The notes under the pieces are model-generated. The model made no database searches, was not told where the DNA came from, and worked only from the letters and a program-made list of their open reading frames with translations. The position numbers and the translations under genes are program-made. A DNA stretch of 9,690 nucleotides from JBFHNV01 sp965365655 (lineage in GTDB: Bacteria > Pseudomonadota > Gammaproteobacteria > HK1), in the NCBI GenBank assembly GCA_965365655.1, contig CBDUCN010000204.1:1-9690 (forward strand). The letters run 5' to 3'. Below, one piece after another: positions 8,331-9,690 of the stretch (positions within the stretch are counted from its first letter, which is position 1; the number at the start of each line of letters is the position of its first letter).

Positions 8331-8336
8331 GACCCG

Positions 8337-8636
8337 ATGAGCGCCCCGGGCCTGAGCGACCGCTTCCGCCGCCACGCCGACGTGGTCACGCGCGACATCC
8401 TCGGCGAGACGCTGCTGGTGCCGGTCAGCAGCCAGGTCGCGGACATGGAGCACATCTTCGCGCTCAACGACACCGGCGCCTTCGTCTGGCAGCGGCTCGA
8501 CGGCGAGACCCCGCTCGCGGCGATCCTCGACGGCCTCGTCGAGGCCTTCGACGTCGAGCCCGCGCCGGCCTGGGACGACCTGCGCGGCCTGGTCGCGGAG
8601 CTGGACGCGGCCGGCCTCGTGCGCCCGGCGGAGTGA
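8337..8636 (+). CDS. PqqD-family protein (stand-alone RiPP recognition element)
   Basis: This encodes a 99-residue cytoplasmic protein with no signal peptide or membrane segment. The body follows the PqqD pattern from about residue 10: RRHADVVTRDI, an ETLLVPV strand, the conserved LNDTGAFVWQRLDGETPL segment (about 43-60, corresponding to the family's LN-x-x-A-x-x-[IV]W-x-x-[LI]DG), then I-x-x-L-x-x-A/E-FDV and a closing L-x-x-L-x-x-AGLV helix. PqqD proteins form a small winged-helix that binds the leader of a ribosomal peptide and presents it to a radical SAM enzyme. The ATG at 8337 was chosen because the family begins just after it and no better upstream start exists; there is no clear ribosome site. 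The downstream radical SAM gene starts four bases after its stop, supporting a working pair. It is not called pqqD because no PQQ genes are visible. Confidence 0.88.
   Translation: MSAPGLSDRFRRHADVVTRDILGETLLVPVSSQVADMEHIFALNDTGAFVWQRLDGETPLAAILDGLVEAFDVEPAPAWDDLRGLVAELDAAGLVRPAE
8630..8633 (+). promoter_or_regulatory. Shine-Dalgarno GGAG for the radical SAM gene
   Basis: GGAG lies at the very end of the PqqD-like reading frame, seven bases before the GTG at 8641. This spacing is close to ideal and decides for the GTG start. It also suggests that translation of the two genes is coupled. Confidence 0.55.
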
Positions 8637-8640
8637 CGCG

Positions 8641-9690
8641 GTGAGCGGCTGCGTGCGCGACCTCCCTGACGCCCCGCCCGACGACGCGGCCTTCTTCGAC
8701 GAGTTCGTGCGCCGCTCGCTGCGCGCCCGGGTGCCGCTGAACGCGAGCATCGAGCTCACCCATCGCTGCAACCTGCGGTGCGTGCACTGCTACCTCGGCG
8801 ATCAGGACAGCATCCGCACGCACCGCGCGCGCGAGCTGACCACGCAGGAGGTGGAGACGCTGCTCGACGAGCTGGCCGAGGCCGGCACGCTGAATCTCAC
8901 CTTCACCGGCGGCGACCCGATGCTGCGCCGGGACTTCCCGCGGCTGTACGAGCGCGCGGTGCGCAACGGGTTCCTGGTGACCGTGTTCTGCGACGGCGCC
9001 GTGATCACGCCGCGGGTGCGCGAGGTGTTCACGCGGCTGCCGCCGCGCAAGGTGGAGGTCAGCGTCTACGGCGCGAGCCGCGAGGTGTACGAGGACGTGA
9101 CCCAGGTGCCCGGCTCCTTCGCGCGCTGCCTCGAGGGGCTGGACTGGCTCGCGGCGAGCGGGATCCGCTTCACGCTGAAGACGGTGCTGCTCACGCGCAA
9201 CCGCCACGAGCTGGACGCGATGCGGGCGCTCGCGGACCGCCTCGGCGCGCCGTTCTACTTCGACGCCGCGGTGTTCCCGTGCCTGCCGCACGGCGACGCG
9301 GGCGGGCGCGCGAACACGCGCCGCGGCCCGAGCGGCCCGGCGCCGGGGGACATCCCGGTCCTGGTCGCGACGCGCGACGCGCCGCTCGCGCTGCGGATCG
9401 ACCCCGAGGCCGCGGCCGCGGCGCAGCTCGCCGACCCGAAGGTGGTCGCGGAGCTCGCGGCGCTGTACCTGCGCACCCGCGACCTGCCGTCGGACGGGCG
9501 CCTGTACCGCTGCGGCGCCGCGCGCACCACGGTGCACGTCGACCCGTACGGCAACCTGCAGGCGTGCACGATCAGCACCGGCGGCGGCTACAACCTGCGC
9601 GACGGCGGCTTCGCGAAGGGCTGGCACGGCCCGCTGGCGGGCGTGCGCGAGCGCCGGACGCGGCCGGATTCTGCATGCGCGTCGTGCGAC
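8641..9690 (+). CDS. Radical SAM/SPASM peptide-modifying enzyme, 3' partial
   Basis: The frame is open from a GTG at 8641 to the window edge, giving 350 residues with no stop. The radical SAM core starts with IELTHRCNLRCVHCY: Cys43, Cys47 and Cys50 form the CxxxCxxC that binds the 4Fe-4S cluster used to cleave S-adenosylmethionine. TGGDP at about 89-93 is the SAM-binding GGE-type motif with Asp in place of the more common Glu. A SPASM domain begins near the end: Cys291, Gly304 and Cys309 fit C-x12-G-x4-C, and Cys346/Cys349 form the next C-x2-C. The remaining SPASM cysteines lie beyond the window. SPASM enzymes carry auxiliary iron-sulfur clusters and usually modify ribosomally made peptides. 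The gene follows the PqqD-like gene by four bases with a good ribosome site, so the PqqD-like protein is the likely peptide-delivery partner. The substrate and the reaction cannot be read from the sequence. Confidence 0.92.
   Translation, partial: MSGCVRDLPDAPPDDAAFFDEFVRRSLRARVPLNASIELTHRCNLRCVHCYLGDQDSIRTHRARELTTQEVETLLDELAEAGTLNLTFTGGDPMLRRDFPRLYERAVRNGFLVTVFCDGAVITPRVREVFTRLPPRKVEVSVYGASREVYEDVTQVPGSFARCLEGLDWLAASGIRFTLKTVLLTRNRHELDAMRALADRLGAPFYFDAAVFPCLPHGDAGGRANTRRGPSGPAPGDIPVLVATRDAPLALRIDPEAAAAAQLADPKVVAELAALYLRTRDLPSDGRLYRCGAARTTVHVDPYGNLQACTISTGGGYNLRDGGFAKGWHGPLAGVRERRTRPDSACASCD

Noticed and set aside
756..8336. A very long + strand frame overlapping the giant gene and running into the PqqD-like gene
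   Set aside because: Everything before 8337 is low-complexity Arg/Gly/Ala translation in the wrong frame of the peptidase gene. Only the last 99 codons are a real gene.
8294..8336. Intrinsic transcription terminator after the giant gene
   Set aside because: The hairpin is perfect, but no T-rich tract follows it, so it is kept only as an inverted repeat.
8260..8336. A precursor-peptide gene in the gap before the PqqD-like gene
   Set aside because: The 77-base gap has no ATG-led small frame before 8337 with a ribosome site, and no leader-like or core-like sequence is seen.
8464..9627. A 387-codon minus-strand frame across the PqqD and radical SAM genes
   Set aside because: It is an Arg/Ala/Val-rich shadow opposite conserved PqqD and radical SAM motifs.
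1..9690. tRNA, rRNA, CRISPR arrays, insertion sequences, attachment sites or replication origins
   Set aside because: I saw none. Nearly all bases are covered by the three genes, and no DNA-level direct repeats with regular spacers or terminal inverted repeats of a mobile element were found by eye.

Overview
The window comes from a very GC-rich bacterium. Codon third positions are almost all G or C, and long open frames appear by chance on both strands. The taxon cannot be fixed from sequence alone. The C25-peptidase/DUF11 architecture and a TACACT-type -10 directly in front of a start codon would fit a high-GC proteobacterium, but that is a guess. All supported genes lie on the + strand.

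Bases 1-8259 are one huge gene, open at its 5' edge. It encodes a modular, probably secreted or surface-exposed protein. In order it has an IgGFc-binding-like beta region, a tandem run of DUF11 repeats, an SdrD_B-like domain, a further DUF11 domain split by an unassigned module of about 380 residues, three beta-sandwich modules, a cluster of Asp-rich calcium-type loops, a fibronectin-III-like domain, an Arg/Ala-rich linker, and a C-terminal peptidase C25 (gingipain-family) domain with its His/Cys pair intact. Residue numbers for this protein count from the first in-window ATG (base 7), which is probably not the true start.

Bases 8260-8336 form a short intergenic gap with a perfect 9-bp G/C hairpin and a possible -10 element seven bases before the next ATG. 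Bases 8337-8636 encode a 99-residue stand-alone PqqD-family protein (RiPP-recognition-element fold). Four bases later, with a good Shine-Dalgarno sequence and a GTG start, comes a radical SAM/SPASM enzyme (8641-9690) that runs off the right edge.

The PqqD-like protein and the radical SAM enzyme look like a translationally coupled pair for peptide modification: the first would hold a peptide and the second would modify it. Their position right behind a giant C25 protease-adhesin is the most interesting feature of the window. No precursor peptide is visible, so the substrate and any functional link to the protease remain inference.
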